The notes: generated from the letters alone by a model not told the origin. Positions 17,610 through 26,805 are shown, counted from the stretch's first letter. The stretch is 64,000 nt of DNA from an uncultured Bacteroides sp. (GCA_900553185.1 USCT01000004.1:1-64000); one strand, 5' to 3'. Made by a program: numbers and translations.

Positions 17610-19957
17610 TCTATTTTATATGTTAATGAAAATACGGTAGAAAAGCCTTGTTGTATATAAGGAACAGAAGTACTTCCACCTTGATAATATGTATTATCTA
17701 ATAAATTATAAAAAGAAAGTTCTGCGCCCAAACGTTTATATTGATAACGTACACCTGCGTTCATTACAAAATTCGTGGGCAGTGTATTTTCCATATCAGT
17801 CTTGTATTCACCTCCTATCATGACATTTTCTATCGGAGAAAGCTGACGACCTGTAAGCCTTCCATTACCATAAAGCCAAAGAGCATGTTCTCCACGCTTT
17901 ATTACATTGCCCTGTAGAGTCAGATTAGCAAACCAATTAGGAACGTTATATACCTGATGACCAGAGAATGTATAGCTTTTTCCTTTTAGAACATGCTGCC
18001 ACGTTAAATTGAAATTAGTAAAAAAACGAGGAGTTCTATATTGCAAAGAACTTTCTACCCCCAATGTCTGCAACTCTCCTGCATTCAGATACCGATAATC
18101 ATCAGCTTCCGCATTTGCATCCCGATAGATAAAATCTGTCAGCTTATTATAAAAGAACACATTACTCCAAGAAAGATTAGCCAATGGATTATAATTCATA
18201 CTAAATTGGACTGCATTCATATGCTCCGGACGCATATCTTCTGGCCCCTTAGAAGAAGGAGACTCATTATATCTATAGTAGTAAGGAGCATCTACAAACG
18301 AACGAGCATAACTTCCTTTGACGTTAAATCTTTCATTCATAATATAAATTAAAGATAAACGTGGCGAAAATGAAGAATAAAGAACTCCACTCTTACGTTT
18401 CTTAAAATCTTCACGACCACCAATATTCAATATCCAATTATCTGAAAAAGCATGCTTCAACTGTATAAAAGGAGAATAACTGGTTTCATGACCCAATTTC
18501 ACTGGATTAATAGGCCAATACATAAATACATTTGTAAAATTATCCCCAACATATCCTTCCGCTCCATTAAGGTTCATATATTCAATTTGAGTACCAATCA
18601 ATAAATTACCCTTCCCTAACCAATCATAACTAATATTTGCCATGGCATTACCACCTACAACATACTCAGTCCAATTAATTACTTGAAAATATCCATAATG
18701 TCCTTCTTCCGATAAAACACTATATACGGAATCCCCAGATACAGAATAGAGAAGACTTTCGTTCAAATCAAAGTAAGCATCTAAATTTAAACTTATATTA
18801 CCAAATTGCTTAGCATAACTAACACCAGCATGCGTAAATGTCATACCGAGACCCACAGATTCACCATTTATCCGCTTATATGAATCGTAATCATAAAGTG
18901 CTCCCAAGGATGTATAAATATCAGCATAAGACGGAACCTTCTTACCATAACGCCGATTAAACGTCAAAGATAAATCTTTCCAATTCACAACACAACCGTA
19001 ATCATAAGAAGGTTTATGATTATAAGCACCGATCCGGGTATAACCGTCATGTGGATTTTCTCCAATCACTGAAGCCTTGGGTACAAAGACTTTTTCTCCC
19101 TTCGATGTGTAAAACGACGCCCAACCCATAAAATCAATATCAACAAAATGCTTACCAAACAGCAAATCAGCTTTTCTTGTTCCAAAGTTTCCCACACCGG
19201 CAGACAACTCTATACCATCAATATCCACACCATCTTTAGTTATCAAGTTGACCACAGCGACAAGTGCCACATTACCGTACAAAGAGGAAGCCGGACCACG
19301 TAAGACTTCTATCTGCTTAACCTTATCAAGAGATATACTATAGTCTGGAGCCGCTTTATTAGTAGACCGTGCATTCATACGTTGACCATTCAGCATAATA
19401 AGAATTTTCTCCTGACCTGCAGAATAAACTCCATGCATTGCAACATTGTCTTCATCTAACCCCTCTACAGAAGTCATACCAGGCACATAAGCTAAAAGGA
19501 CATCTTTCAAATTTCGTGCACCTATTGCCTTAATCATTTCTTCCGTTATCAAAGTAACCGGTACCGGAGCCTCATCAATATTCTCTACCTGCTGAGATGC
19601 GGTTGTAATAGTTACCTGCCCTTTTTTCAAACGTTCTATCATATCCGCAAAACGTAAAGGATCAGAAAAACTAACTGTATAATAAGGGTTATATTTAAGC
19701 AGCATGGAAACATACTGCTCCGCTTCTGTTGTCTTGTCTTCTTCCAGATAACACAGCGCCAACAATCTCAAGAAAGTCTCTCTCGTTCGTGAAGAAAAGT
19801 CATCAAGATTATCTGAAAGTAATTTGATAGCTTCCTCAAAACGTCCGATCTTATACGCTTCCTCTGCCTGTTTGTACAGCTGGATTTCCTTTCCTTCCTG
19901 AGCAAAGACTCCAACACATACCCACAATCCTACTATGAACAAAAAAAATCTTTTCAT
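17606..19957 (-). CDS. TonB-dependent outer-membrane receptor with N-terminal TPR-like domain
   Basis: A 783-residue receptor. After a signal peptide (cleavage near VFAQ, residue 20) comes a TPR-like helical region (about 22-112, YKQAEEAYKIGRFEEAIKLL and following). A plug domain (about 120-240) contains ITTASQQVENIDEAPVPVT, VLLAYVPGM and VEVLRGP-type IEVLRGPASSLYG. A barrel of about 530 residues ends in FSLTYKID with a terminal aromatic-rich strand. It lacks the SusC carboxypeptidase-like N-domain and has no SusD partner, so it resembles siderophore/small-molecule receptors rather than glycan importers. Four-nt overlaps with the kinase before and the NRPS after tie it to product uptake or sensing. 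Confidence 0.92.
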   Translation of the reverse strand: MKRFFLFIVGLWVCVGVFAQEGKEIQLYKQAEEAYKIGRFEEAIKLLSDNLDDFSSRTRETFLRLLALCYLEEDKTTEAEQYVSMLLKYNPYYTVSFSDPLRFADMIERLKKGQVTITTASQQVENIDEAPVPVTLITEEMIKAIGARNLKDVLLAYVPGMTSVEGLDEDNVAMHGVYSAGQEKILIMLNGQRMNARSTNKAAPDYSISLDKVKQIEVLRGPASSLYGNVALVAVVNLITKDGVDIDGIELSAGVGNFGTRKADLLFGKHFVDIDFMGWASFYTSKGEKVFVPKASVIGENPHDGYTRIGAYNHKPSYDYGCVVNWKDLSLTFNRRYGKKVPSYADIYTSLGALYDYDSYKRINGESVGLGMTFTHAGVSYAKQFGNISLNLDAYFDLNESLLYSVSGDSVYSVLSEEGHYGYFQVINWTEYVVGGNAMANISYDWLGKGNLLIGTQIEYMNLNGAEGYVGDNFTNVFMYWPINPVKLGHETSYSPFIQLKHAFSDNWILNIGGREDFKKRKSGVLYSSFSPRLSLIYIMNERFNVKGSYARSFVDAPYYYRYNESPSSKGPEDMRPEHMNAVQFSMNYNPLANLSWSNVFFYNKLTDFIYRDANAEADDYRYLNAGELQTLGVESSLQYRTPRFFTNFNLTWQHVLKGKSYTFSGHQVYNVPNWFANLTLQGNVIKRGEHALWLYGNGRLTGRQLSPIENVMIGGEYKTDMENTLPTNFVMNAGVRYQYKRLGAELSFYNLLDNTYYQGGSTSVPYIQQGFSTVFSLTYKID

Positions 19958-20787
19958 TGCTTCATCGGAATAATCAGTGAAAATTTCGTACCCTCATTCA
20001 GTACTGATTCAAACTCAATCCGTCCATGGTGTTTCTGTACAATGATGTTTCGGGTTATAGCCATTCCAAGTCCCGTACCATGTCCAACAGGTTTGGTCGT
20101 AAAAAAGTTATCGTAAATTTTCTGTTTATTTTCTTCTGAAATACCTTTACCATTGTCAGCTATGTTAATGCATAATTCTTCTCCTGCCATGCTGACACTT
20201 ACACGAACAGCCGGACTGTAACTTCCATCCGTGCATTGCTGCTGCTTTTCCCAAACCGCGTAATAAGCATTATTTAAAACATTGAGAACGGCACGATTCA
20301 GATCTTGTGGTATAACCAAAACCAAAGGTAAATTCTCTGGATAATCTTCTTCAATGGAAACATTAAAACCATTATAATTGGCACGCATAGCATGATAGGC
20401 CAACCAGACATACTCTTTTACCTGCTTACATATATCGGTAGGTATCCATTCATCTTCCTTGCCTCGCGAAGCAAGAAGAATGTTGTTGACAATGTTTATC
20501 GCACGTTCTCCGTGCTCTTTTATTTTTGAAAGATTTTCTTCCAAGTCTGCAATAATCTCCTCTGTCTCTTCAAGGTCTTCGTCCGAAAGGCCTTCTTTTA
20601 CATCGGTCAGTATATCTGTCAGGTCTTTCAGCAGCACATCCGACATCTTACTGAAATTAATCACAAAATTCAACGGATTGCGGATTTCGTGCATAATTCC
20701 AGCAGTAAGCATTCCTAAAGAGGCCAGTTTTTCCTGTTGCTGCAACTGATTCTGTAAATTCTCTATTTGTTTTTTCAACTCTTCCAT
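19954..20787 (-). CDS. soluble sensor histidine kinase (intact His)
   Basis: A 277-residue cytosolic kinase without transmembrane segments. It starts with a coiled coil (about 1-20, QNQLQQQEK), then a dimerisation/phosphoacceptor region with LTAGIMHEIRNPLNF (His33, codon 20689-20691). An ATP-binding domain follows, with N box VLNNAYYAV, G1 ADNGKGI and G2 GTGLGMAIT. Its dimerisation region is clearly similar to that of the neighbouring 1002-residue kinase-like protein. That protein lacks the His, so the two probably act as a pair. No sensing domain is present. Confidence 0.93.
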   Translation of the reverse strand: MEELKKQIENLQNQLQQQEKLASLGMLTAGIMHEIRNPLNFVINFSKMSDVLLKDLTDILTDVKEGLSDEDLEETEEIIADLEENLSKIKEHGERAINIVNNILLASRGKEDEWIPTDICKQVKEYVWLAYHAMRANYNGFNVSIEEDYPENLPLVLVIPQDLNRAVLNVLNNAYYAVWEKQQQCTDGSYSPAVRVSVSMAGEELCINIADNGKGISEENKQKIYDNFFTTKPVGHGTGLGMAITRNIIVQKHHGRIEFESVLNEGTKFSLIIPMKQ

Positions 20788-20802
20788 ATCCGTATAAAAT
20801 TT

Positions 20803-23800
20803 TTAATTAACCGTTTTCAAATCCGCAGAAATTCCTTCTTCATTCAAAGGCAGGGATATTACAAATTCCGTATACTCATTTTTCTGTGAATGTACCGTAA
20901 TTGCTCCATTATGATTCAATATTATTTCTCTACTCAGGAACAATCCTACACCAGCAGCTTCACCTGTAGTCTTGGTTGTAAAGAAAGGATCAAAAATCCG
21001 TTCAATAATTGTATCCTCAATACCTATTCCATTATCATAAACATGTATGCACACTTGTTTTCCTTCAATAAGATCGACAGATAAACGGATCACTGCATCA
21101 TAAGGATTTTGGTTAAATTTCTTCTTCACGGCATATACGCTATTAGCCAAAAGACTCATTACAGTCTTACTTAATTGCTCCGCGTTTGCATTGACAGCCA
21201 CAAACTCCAGCTGCTCATTGAATTCTGTGCGTATATGATAATCCTTAATATCCTGTGCATAATAAGTATTCAACATCTCAAAATTTTTACGACAACACAT
21301 CATCAAATCTATGGGCTGTAATACTGTACTCCGATCCTTCAAAACTTCTTCCATTGCCTTTAAGATACGGGTAACATTGACACCATGAGATTCTATCTTG
21401 GAAAGATTCATATTAACCATAGACAACACATCTTCCGTATCCTCGTAAACCTCCTCATCGATATTTTCTTTCTCATCATTCAGATTCTGCTCTATATCTT
21501 TAACCAATCCTTGTGTTAAATGAGAAAAGTTATTAATATAATTCAGCGGGTTCAAAATTCTATCAATAAGGCCTTTGGTCAGCTGTCCTACTGTAGCCAT
21601 TTTCTCCTGACGAATCAAAGAATTCTGAGCCTTACCCAAATCATCCAATGCCTGTTCCAGACTCTTGGATTTTTCTTCAATCTCCTCTTTCTGCAAACGA
21701 ATCTGAGAAGTGCGTTGCTCAACAATATCCTCCAAACGCATTTTTTCCTTCATCAAGCGATGTGTACGAAAACGCAACAATCCGACAACGGCTCCCCCCA
21801 AGATCAGCACATAAGCGACAATGGCATACCATCTTAAATAAAAAGGATATTGAATGGCAAAATTAAAACCAGCCACTTTTGTCTGACGACCATACTGATC
21901 CATAGCCATAACCTCGAATTTATAATTACCATACCACAATTTCAGAAATTGTACCGAGGTTGATTCGCTCCATGAAGACCAGTCATCATCTTCCTTTAAC
22001 CGATAGCGGTATTTAGTCTTAACCAAAACAGATGCATCATTCAACGAATAACTGAAACGAACATTATTATGTTCACTATCCAAAACCAGTTGTTCTGTAA
22101 AATTCTTAGGCTGCAAATTCCTTGTAGAATCAAATCCACCATACAAGACAGAATCATTATCCAAAGATATTTCTCGAATAAAAACCTTCGGATCCTGTTC
22201 CATCTCCTTATCCTTCACTGTCAAATTCTTCATCATCAACCCAAAGTTTCCTCCTATCCATATTTCAGTGGGCAATACACAAAGCGCACCGACACTATAG
22301 TCGGCTAGCGGAGTTACCTGTAGCTGTGAAGAAAGCTCAGATTGATTTTGTCCCATTACCGAAAGATTCTTCCTTTGACTGTCAGTCAACCAGATTCTGT
22401 CTTTATAATCTACATAAACCAACTGAGGATATATTTTACCAACATTTCTTATCAACGTAGTATCGGGTAATAACTTTTGAATTGCTTCATTCCAGCAATA
22501 TACTCCGTCTCTATTCAATACAAATATATTTCCCTTCCGTTTAAACAAAAGTTTATAGTCTGCTATTGACTTTTTAGTAGTTTCCTGCAATAGAAAATCT
22601 CCACCTGCATGTTTCTGATGATATATCTCTCCATACATAGTACTCACCCACAAAGTTCCATCATCTGCTTTCTGAAACTGATTTACCCGTTCAACAGGAG
22701 CTATCCGCTTTTTAATGCCAGCAGGCGATAGATAGTAGATGGCATCCAATTCACCAATATAATATCCTCCTTTTACATCATCCGGATATACGGAAAGAGC
22801 CTGATCCGTAGTAAGTTGCTTTACCTTATTCTGATACAGTACAAACAATCCTTCACTCGTTGCGCCCAATAGTTTCCCATCAGGCAAATGAACCAGCTTC
22901 CAGCATGCCTGTTTTATCTGAGGAATCGGAAGAAAATAATTTCCAGACTGTCGGAACAATCCCTGCAAGGTGCCGACATAAAATTCATCAGCTTCCTTAT
23001 ACATATCCAGTACCTCTCCCTTCAAGCCCTCTGCCGCTGTAAAACGACCATATACAGAAGAAGCATCCATACAAAAAATCCCATTATCAGTGGCTCCCCA
23101 TACATTTCCGTATGCATCCGTATCCAGATGATTCACGTTATTATTGCATAAACCATTTTCTTCTGACAATACATAAATTTCTTGTCCATTACGATCCATC
23201 GCTACAACTCCTTTTCCCGAAGTAGCCAACAGAGTAACTCCTGTATCCAGCTTCAACTTTTGATTAACCCTATAATCCTGATAATAATCATTCTTAAAGT
23301 TATCTGACAAGGTATCTGAACCAACTTCTATCTTTTCTTTCTCCAAAGACTTGCCTGTAACAGTAAAGACATCCCCTGAAGAAGTATAAACATGAATATT
23401 TCCATCTTTCTCCACGATTTCTACGATTTCTCCGATTTGAGAATCATCTGTATCAGCAGATAAAAGATGTAAGGACAATCTTCCTACAGAATCAGCTTCC
23501 AAATAACCGAAAACGTTATAGCCACCCACCCAGATACGCTGCTGTTTATCTTGAAATAAAACGGTTACACGTGAAATACCAGGAGTGTGAATAACATGCC
23601 AGGTCGCCTGATCATAATACAATAAGCCTTCAAAATTGGCAACATAAACCCGGCCATAACCGTCGCAAAGAATACTAAAGTTACGGTTATGTGCTCCATA
23701 TTGCTCAGTTCCAAAATTTACAAAAAAAGGAATACCTTTTTGTGCAAAGCTAATTGTCACCTGGCAAAATACGACCAAAAGAAATATTATCCGCTTCATT

Positions 23801-23811
23801 TTTCTTTGCAT
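20803..23811 (-). CDS. beta-propeller/Y_Y_Y sensor kinase lacking the phospho-acceptor His
   Basis: A 1002-residue membrane sensor with a signal peptide (SFAQ). A periplasmic two-component-regulator propeller follows (about 30-550, repeats such as NNVNHLDTDAYGNVWGATDNGIF), then a Y_Y_Y domain (about 590-680), a transmembrane helix (WYAIVAYVLILGGAVVGLL), a coiled coil, and a HisKA-like region plus HATPase. In the H box, where relatives read GxAHExxNPLN, this protein reads GLIDRILNPLN. Asp750 (codon GAT, 21562-21564) replaces His, and Arg follows instead of Glu. The ATP-binding motifs look intact (LANSVYAV, YDNGIGIED, GVGLFLSREI). Unlike classical hybrid systems it has no receiver or AraC domain. 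It is likely to signal through the adjacent small kinase. Confidence 0.93.
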   Translation of the reverse strand: MQRKMKRIIFLLVVFCQVTISFAQKGIPFFVNFGTEQYGAHNRNFSILCDGYGRVYVANFEGLLYYDQATWHVIHTPGISRVTVLFQDKQQRIWVGGYNVFGYLEADSVGRLSLHLLSADTDDSQIGEIVEIVEKDGNIHVYTSSGDVFTVTGKSLEKEKIEVGSDTLSDNFKNDYYQDYRVNQKLKLDTGVTLLATSGKGVVAMDRNGQEIYVLSEENGLCNNNVNHLDTDAYGNVWGATDNGIFCMDASSVYGRFTAAEGLKGEVLDMYKEADEFYVGTLQGLFRQSGNYFLPIPQIKQACWKLVHLPDGKLLGATSEGLFVLYQNKVKQLTTDQALSVYPDDVKGGYYIGELDAIYYLSPAGIKKRIAPVERVNQFQKADDGTLWVSTMYGEIYHQKHAGGDFLLQETTKKSIADYKLLFKRKGNIFVLNRDGVYCWNEAIQKLLPDTTLIRNVGKIYPQLVYVDYKDRIWLTDSQRKNLSVMGQNQSELSSQLQVTPLADYSVGALCVLPTEIWIGGNFGLMMKNLTVKDKEMEQDPKVFIREISLDNDSVLYGGFDSTRNLQPKNFTEQLVLDSEHNNVRFSYSLNDASVLVKTKYRYRLKEDDDWSSWSESTSVQFLKLWYGNYKFEVMAMDQYGRQTKVAGFNFAIQYPFYLRWYAIVAYVLILGGAVVGLLRFRTHRLMKEKMRLEDIVEQRTSQIRLQKEEIEEKSKSLEQALDDLGKAQNSLIRQEKMATVGQLTKGLIDRILNPLNYINNFSHLTQGLVKDIEQNLNDEKENIDEEVYEDTEDVLSMVNMNLSKIESHGVNVTRILKAMEEVLKDRSTVLQPIDLMMCCRKNFEMLNTYYAQDIKDYHIRTEFNEQLEFVAVNANAEQLSKTVMSLLANSVYAVKKKFNQNPYDAVIRLSVDLIEGKQVCIHVYDNGIGIEDTIIERIFDPFFTTKTTGEAAGVGLFLSREIILNHNGAITVHSQKNEYTEFVISLPLNEEGISADLKTVN

Positions 23812-23812
23812 A

Positions 23813-25354
23813 TTAAGGTTTTAAAGATTCAAAAGGCACATTTACCCCCATGTATGCATTCCACTCTTCTTGCGTAAAATCTCGTGACAATCCCTTTCTG
23901 ATTTGGTTTGCCATCTGTGAGGGTGAAATTACAATCCGTGACAAAGCACCACTTTCATCTCCCATCCAAATATAATTGGCATTTGGCATATAAAAACAAT
24001 ATATCCAGTCGGACGACGTTACCAGATTTATCGGATTCTGGTTTCTATTCCACATTTTCAGATGTAAGTCATAGCTGGATGAAAACAGATTATTTCCTTT
24101 AAAAACCAATTGGGTAACCGTAGAACGATGTCCTATCAAACGCTTAATAATTCTATTCTGTTTATCCATCAAGAAAATAGTACCGGTAGATGTACCTAAT
24201 GCCATAATTCCCAAATGGTCAGACCAGGCACATGCAGTTACATGAATACTTATTGGCATCCTCTCCTCACATAAACTGCCATTTTTTTTCATTCGAATCA
24301 AAGAACCATCATGGCAAAACAACAAATAATCTCCTTGTTTTTCACCCACTGACGATACAGAATGAGATAATGAAACGGTCCGCCCCATCACCTTTTCTGT
24401 TCGAGAGAAAAAGAACATATCAGTATCGGCTATTCCTATTAACATCTTATCTTGGAACGGAAGAAGCCATTGAAAATCTCTTCCTTTTCCGGGAAATGTC
24501 ACAACGGAATAATTTTTATCAGGAGATATAATTACTAACCTACCATCAAATGATAAAGCATAAACAGTATGATCCGAATCTATAAATATATCTCTAAAGT
24601 CAAAAGAAGAATTTCTAAAAAGAAAACTACTACTCAACTCCTGAGCGTTCATATACCATCGGATCACCTCTCCATATTTACTGATCGTATAAAAAACATT
24701 ACTTTCTGACGGTGAGGCCATAATACGAGTGATTCCACCTTTATGTTCATTCCATACAGATACAGCATGACTATTCATAGCTAGAGCATTATAAACTTCC
24801 GGCAAATACAAATTACCCTTGTAACGTGTTGTAAAAGTATAAGCCGCATACGCCATCAATGCCGCTAAATCAAAATTTTTGGCCTGATACTGTGTTTGGG
24901 ACAAAGAACTCAGAGAACGTGCCAACGCAACATATCCCAACGTATCTGCCACACTCTTTGCATATTCAGCCTGAAGCTGCCTTTCCTGAGCTATGGTACG
25001 TTGCTCTTCCGCAACTTCAAAAGCTTTTACAGCATGCTTTTCTGCGTTCTCTGCATTTTGACGCTGTGTCTCAGCCTGAATACGCATCTCATTGGCTATA
25101 TGCGACTGCATCATTGCTTCTTCACGCTGTCTGTCTGATATTTCTTTCTGCTGATATGCAATATCTTCCATCTGCTTACTGATACGCCGGACCACCAAAG
25201 CATTTCTTTCTTTTTCCTGCATTTCAGTAAGCTTAGACTTGAGCTCTTCTGACTCATGAGACCGTTCAACCGAAGTACGATATAACCAGACACACGACAC
25301 TGTCAACAAGACACATACTATACCTAAAATGATTGAAACTATAGATTTCATCAA
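23813..25354 (-). CDS. membrane-anchored coiled-coil/WD40-type beta-propeller protein
   Basis: A 513-residue protein with an N-terminal transmembrane helix (SIVSIILGIVCVLLTVSCVWLY) and a long charged coiled coil (about 30-145). A linker LARSLSSLSQTQYQAKNFDLAALMAYAAY follows, of the type that precedes WD40 domains in bacterial STAND-like proteins, and then a beta-propeller of about seven blades (for example SYDLHLKMWNRNQNP). No enzymatic motif is seen. It opens the distal transcription unit and is 1 nt from the propeller kinase, so it is probably a structural or sensing partner of the two kinases. Confidence 0.8.
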   Translation of the reverse strand: MMKSIVSIILGIVCVLLTVSCVWLYRTSVERSHESEELKSKLTEMQEKERNALVVRRISKQMEDIAYQQKEISDRQREEAMMQSHIANEMRIQAETQRQNAENAEKHAVKAFEVAEEQRTIAQERQLQAEYAKSVADTLGYVALARSLSSLSQTQYQAKNFDLAALMAYAAYTFTTRYKGNLYLPEVYNALAMNSHAVSVWNEHKGGITRIMASPSESNVFYTISKYGEVIRWYMNAQELSSSFLFRNSSFDFRDIFIDSDHTVYALSFDGRLVIISPDKNYSVVTFPGKGRDFQWLLPFQDKMLIGIADTDMFFFSRTEKVMGRTVSLSHSVSSVGEKQGDYLLFCHDGSLIRMKKNGSLCEERMPISIHVTACAWSDHLGIMALGTSTGTIFLMDKQNRIIKRLIGHRSTVTQLVFKGNNLFSSSYDLHLKMWNRNQNPINLVTSSDWIYCFYMPNANYIWMGDESGALSRIVISPSQMANQIRKGLSRDFTQEEWNAYMGVNVPFESLKP

Positions 25355-25403
25355 CTATGAATTAGGACTTATTTCTCTATTTTTATTCTTGCTTAGTTAA
25401 AAC

Positions 25404-25440
25404 CGGATTCATTCTACAGTTATCCCGTAAAATGAATCCG
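25404..25440 (-). other. 10-bp inverted repeat in the inter-unit gap
   Basis: CGGATTCATT (25404-25413) and AATGAATCCG (25431-25440) form a perfect 10-bp hairpin between two co-directional genes. On the minus strand it leads into GTTTTAACT. Together with the terminator-like hairpin at 25447-25476 it marks a probable transcription boundary or attenuator inside the cluster. No clear TAnnTTTG box follows it. Confidence 0.6.
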
Positions 25441-25446
25441 ATAAAT

Positions 25447-25476
25447 AAAAAAAGGCATCCACACGATGAAGATGGC
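25447..25476 (-). terminator. possible terminator between the two cluster units
   Basis: On the minus strand GCCATC ... GATGCC (one mismatched pair) is followed by TTTTTTTATT, immediately after the DJ-1 gene that ends at 25484. Confidence 0.5.
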
Positions 25477-25483
25477 AAATAAT

Positions 25484-26050
25484 TTATTCTCCCATTTCAT
25501 TCAAGGCTTTCAGTATTTCTGAAGCCAACAAATAACAATGTCCTCCCGTACGAGCAGAAATCAAATCATGATCTACGACCACATCTGCATCTACATAATC
25601 CACTCCATAATTCTTAGCATCACCTAATAAATTATTATGGACCGTCATCTTACGTCCTTTCACAACTTCAGCAATAGGAGAAAGCAACCACAAGCCGTGA
25701 CAAATAACTCCTTTCAGAATATCCTCACGAGCAAAAACCCGTTGTAAAAAGTTACAAGCTGGTGGAAGCTGGTGAATATCTTCTGTGTAACGAAGACGAT
25801 CGGCTACCATACCGGCCGGAACAATGATAGCCGCATAGCTATCCAAGTCAGTATCTGAAAGCATCTCAAAACTCTCGTTACAATACAGAGGTGCTCTGAA
25901 TTCATGCCCTGTAAATGTAATACCAGGATTTCCCCAAAGCCGTGACAACAGGTGTACTTCATATCCTGCTTCTTTAAAGCGAAACTGATAATAAAAAATT
26001 TCATTTTCATAATAGTCGCTTTCTATCAGGATTCCTATCTTATTTTTCAT
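25484..26050 (-). CDS. DJ-1/PfpI-family protein (cluster copy 2)
   Basis: A 188-residue flavodoxin-like DJ-1/PfpI protein. The nucleophile elbow is GVICHGLWLL (Cys near residue 116), followed by the family segment VKGRKMTVHNNLLGDAKNYG, and the N-terminal acid region is ESDYYENE. The family includes glyoxalase III/deglycase-type enzymes, proteases and chaperones; the activity here is not assignable. It overlaps the RsbW-like gene by 11 nt and closes the promoter-proximal unit. Confidence 0.85.
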   Translation of the reverse strand: MKNKIGILIESDYYENEIFYYQFRFKEAGYEVHLLSRLWGNPGITFTGHEFRAPLYCNESFEMLSDTDLDSYAAIIVPAGMVADRLRYTEDIHQLPPACNFLQRVFAREDILKGVICHGLWLLSPIAEVVKGRKMTVHNNLLGDAKNYGVDYVDADVVVDHDLISARTGGHCYLLASEILKALNEMGE

Positions 26051-26453
26051 GACTGATATTTTTTTTGATAGTTAATACATTCTCATTGTTATTGTATTCA
26101 TAAGAAACCACATCCATCATCTGCTGCACCAGAAAGATTCCAAGTCCACCTATCTGACGTTCCTCCAAAGGAAGACTTATATCAGGTTGTTCACGCAAAA
26201 GTGGATTAAAAGGAATTCCACCATCCCGAAACTGAATAACCAGCTCGGCATCATTCTTAGTAACTTCTACCTTCAGATAACCGTTATCATCATCCGGATA
26301 CGCATAATCCACAACATTGATAACAATTTCCTCACAAACCAGATGAACAGGATATTGGATATCACGGCATGAAGCCACCTCTTCTGTCTGAAGAATAGCA
26401 GAAACTATTTCTTCAGCCTTACCGGTGATCGGTTGAAATAGAAGTGAAGCCAT
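26040..26453 (-). CDS. RsbW/SpoIIAB-like anti-sigma-type serine kinase
   Basis: A 137-residue HATPase_c_2 protein. It has an N box EEIVINVVDYAYP, G1 FRDGGIPFNPL and G2 GGLGIFLVQQMMDVV, all typical of RsbW-type kinases that phosphorylate STAS antagonists and bind a target protein. It lies 10 nt after a STAS gene and overlaps a DJ-1 gene. No sigma factor is nearby, so its sequestered partner is unknown. In Bacteroidetes such kinases may control non-sigma targets. Confidence 0.9.
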   Translation of the reverse strand: MASLLFQPITGKAEEIVSAILQTEEVASCRDIQYPVHLVCEEIVINVVDYAYPDDDNGYLKVEVTKNDAELVIQFRDGGIPFNPLLREQPDISLPLEERQIGGLGIFLVQQMMDVVSYEYNNNENVLTIKKNISHEK

Positions 26454-26463
26454 GGCATAAATC

Positions 26464-26775
26464 TTATTCAGAAACGAATGTTATATAATTCTGCAAACCT
26501 GTCATTTCAAATACGCTGCGAATTTCCGGAGCACAATTTTTAAACTCAATGACAGGATTACCACCCAATTTCTGTTTGGCAAAGATAATAGTACGAATAC
26601 CACTGCTGGCAATATACGTCATCTTGGAAGCATCAAAAACAACTTTTTCTATGTTTTGACCCTTATATGCATTCAAATCCTCCATTAATGCCGGAGCGTT
26701 TGAGGTTGTCAACTGTTCACCTAAAACTACGGTCAAAACATTATTATCTAAGTTCAATGTAAAATCTTTTTCCAT
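26464..26775 (-). CDS. STAS anti-anti-sigma-type protein (copy 1)
   Basis: I place the start at the Met of MEKDFTLNLDNNV (26775), giving 103 residues. The longer frame to 26799 adds eight residues that are unlikely. The STAS phosphorylation region reads VVFDASKMTYIASSGIRT, with Ser57 at the position phosphorylated in SpoIIAA/RsbV. It should be the substrate of the RsbW-like kinase encoded next and of the PP2C phosphatase encoded upstream. It lies 30 nt after glgX. Confidence 0.9.
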   Translation of the reverse strand: MEKDFTLNLDNNVLTVVLGEQLTTSNAPALMEDLNAYKGQNIEKVVFDASKMTYIASSGIRTIIFAKQKLGGNPVIEFKNCAPEIRSVFEMTGLQNYITFVSE

Positions 26776-26805
26776 AACTAAAAATTTTAATATTGTCATT
26801 TATGT

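Noticed and set aside
17606..19957. SusC/SusD polysaccharide-utilisation pair
   Set aside because: The receptor lacks the carboxypeptidase-like N-terminal domain of SusC and no SusD gene follows.
26040..26453. Sigma-B-type general stress operon
   Set aside because: The kinase and STAS proteins are present, but no sigma factor gene lies in or near the cluster, so a sigma-B operon is not supported.
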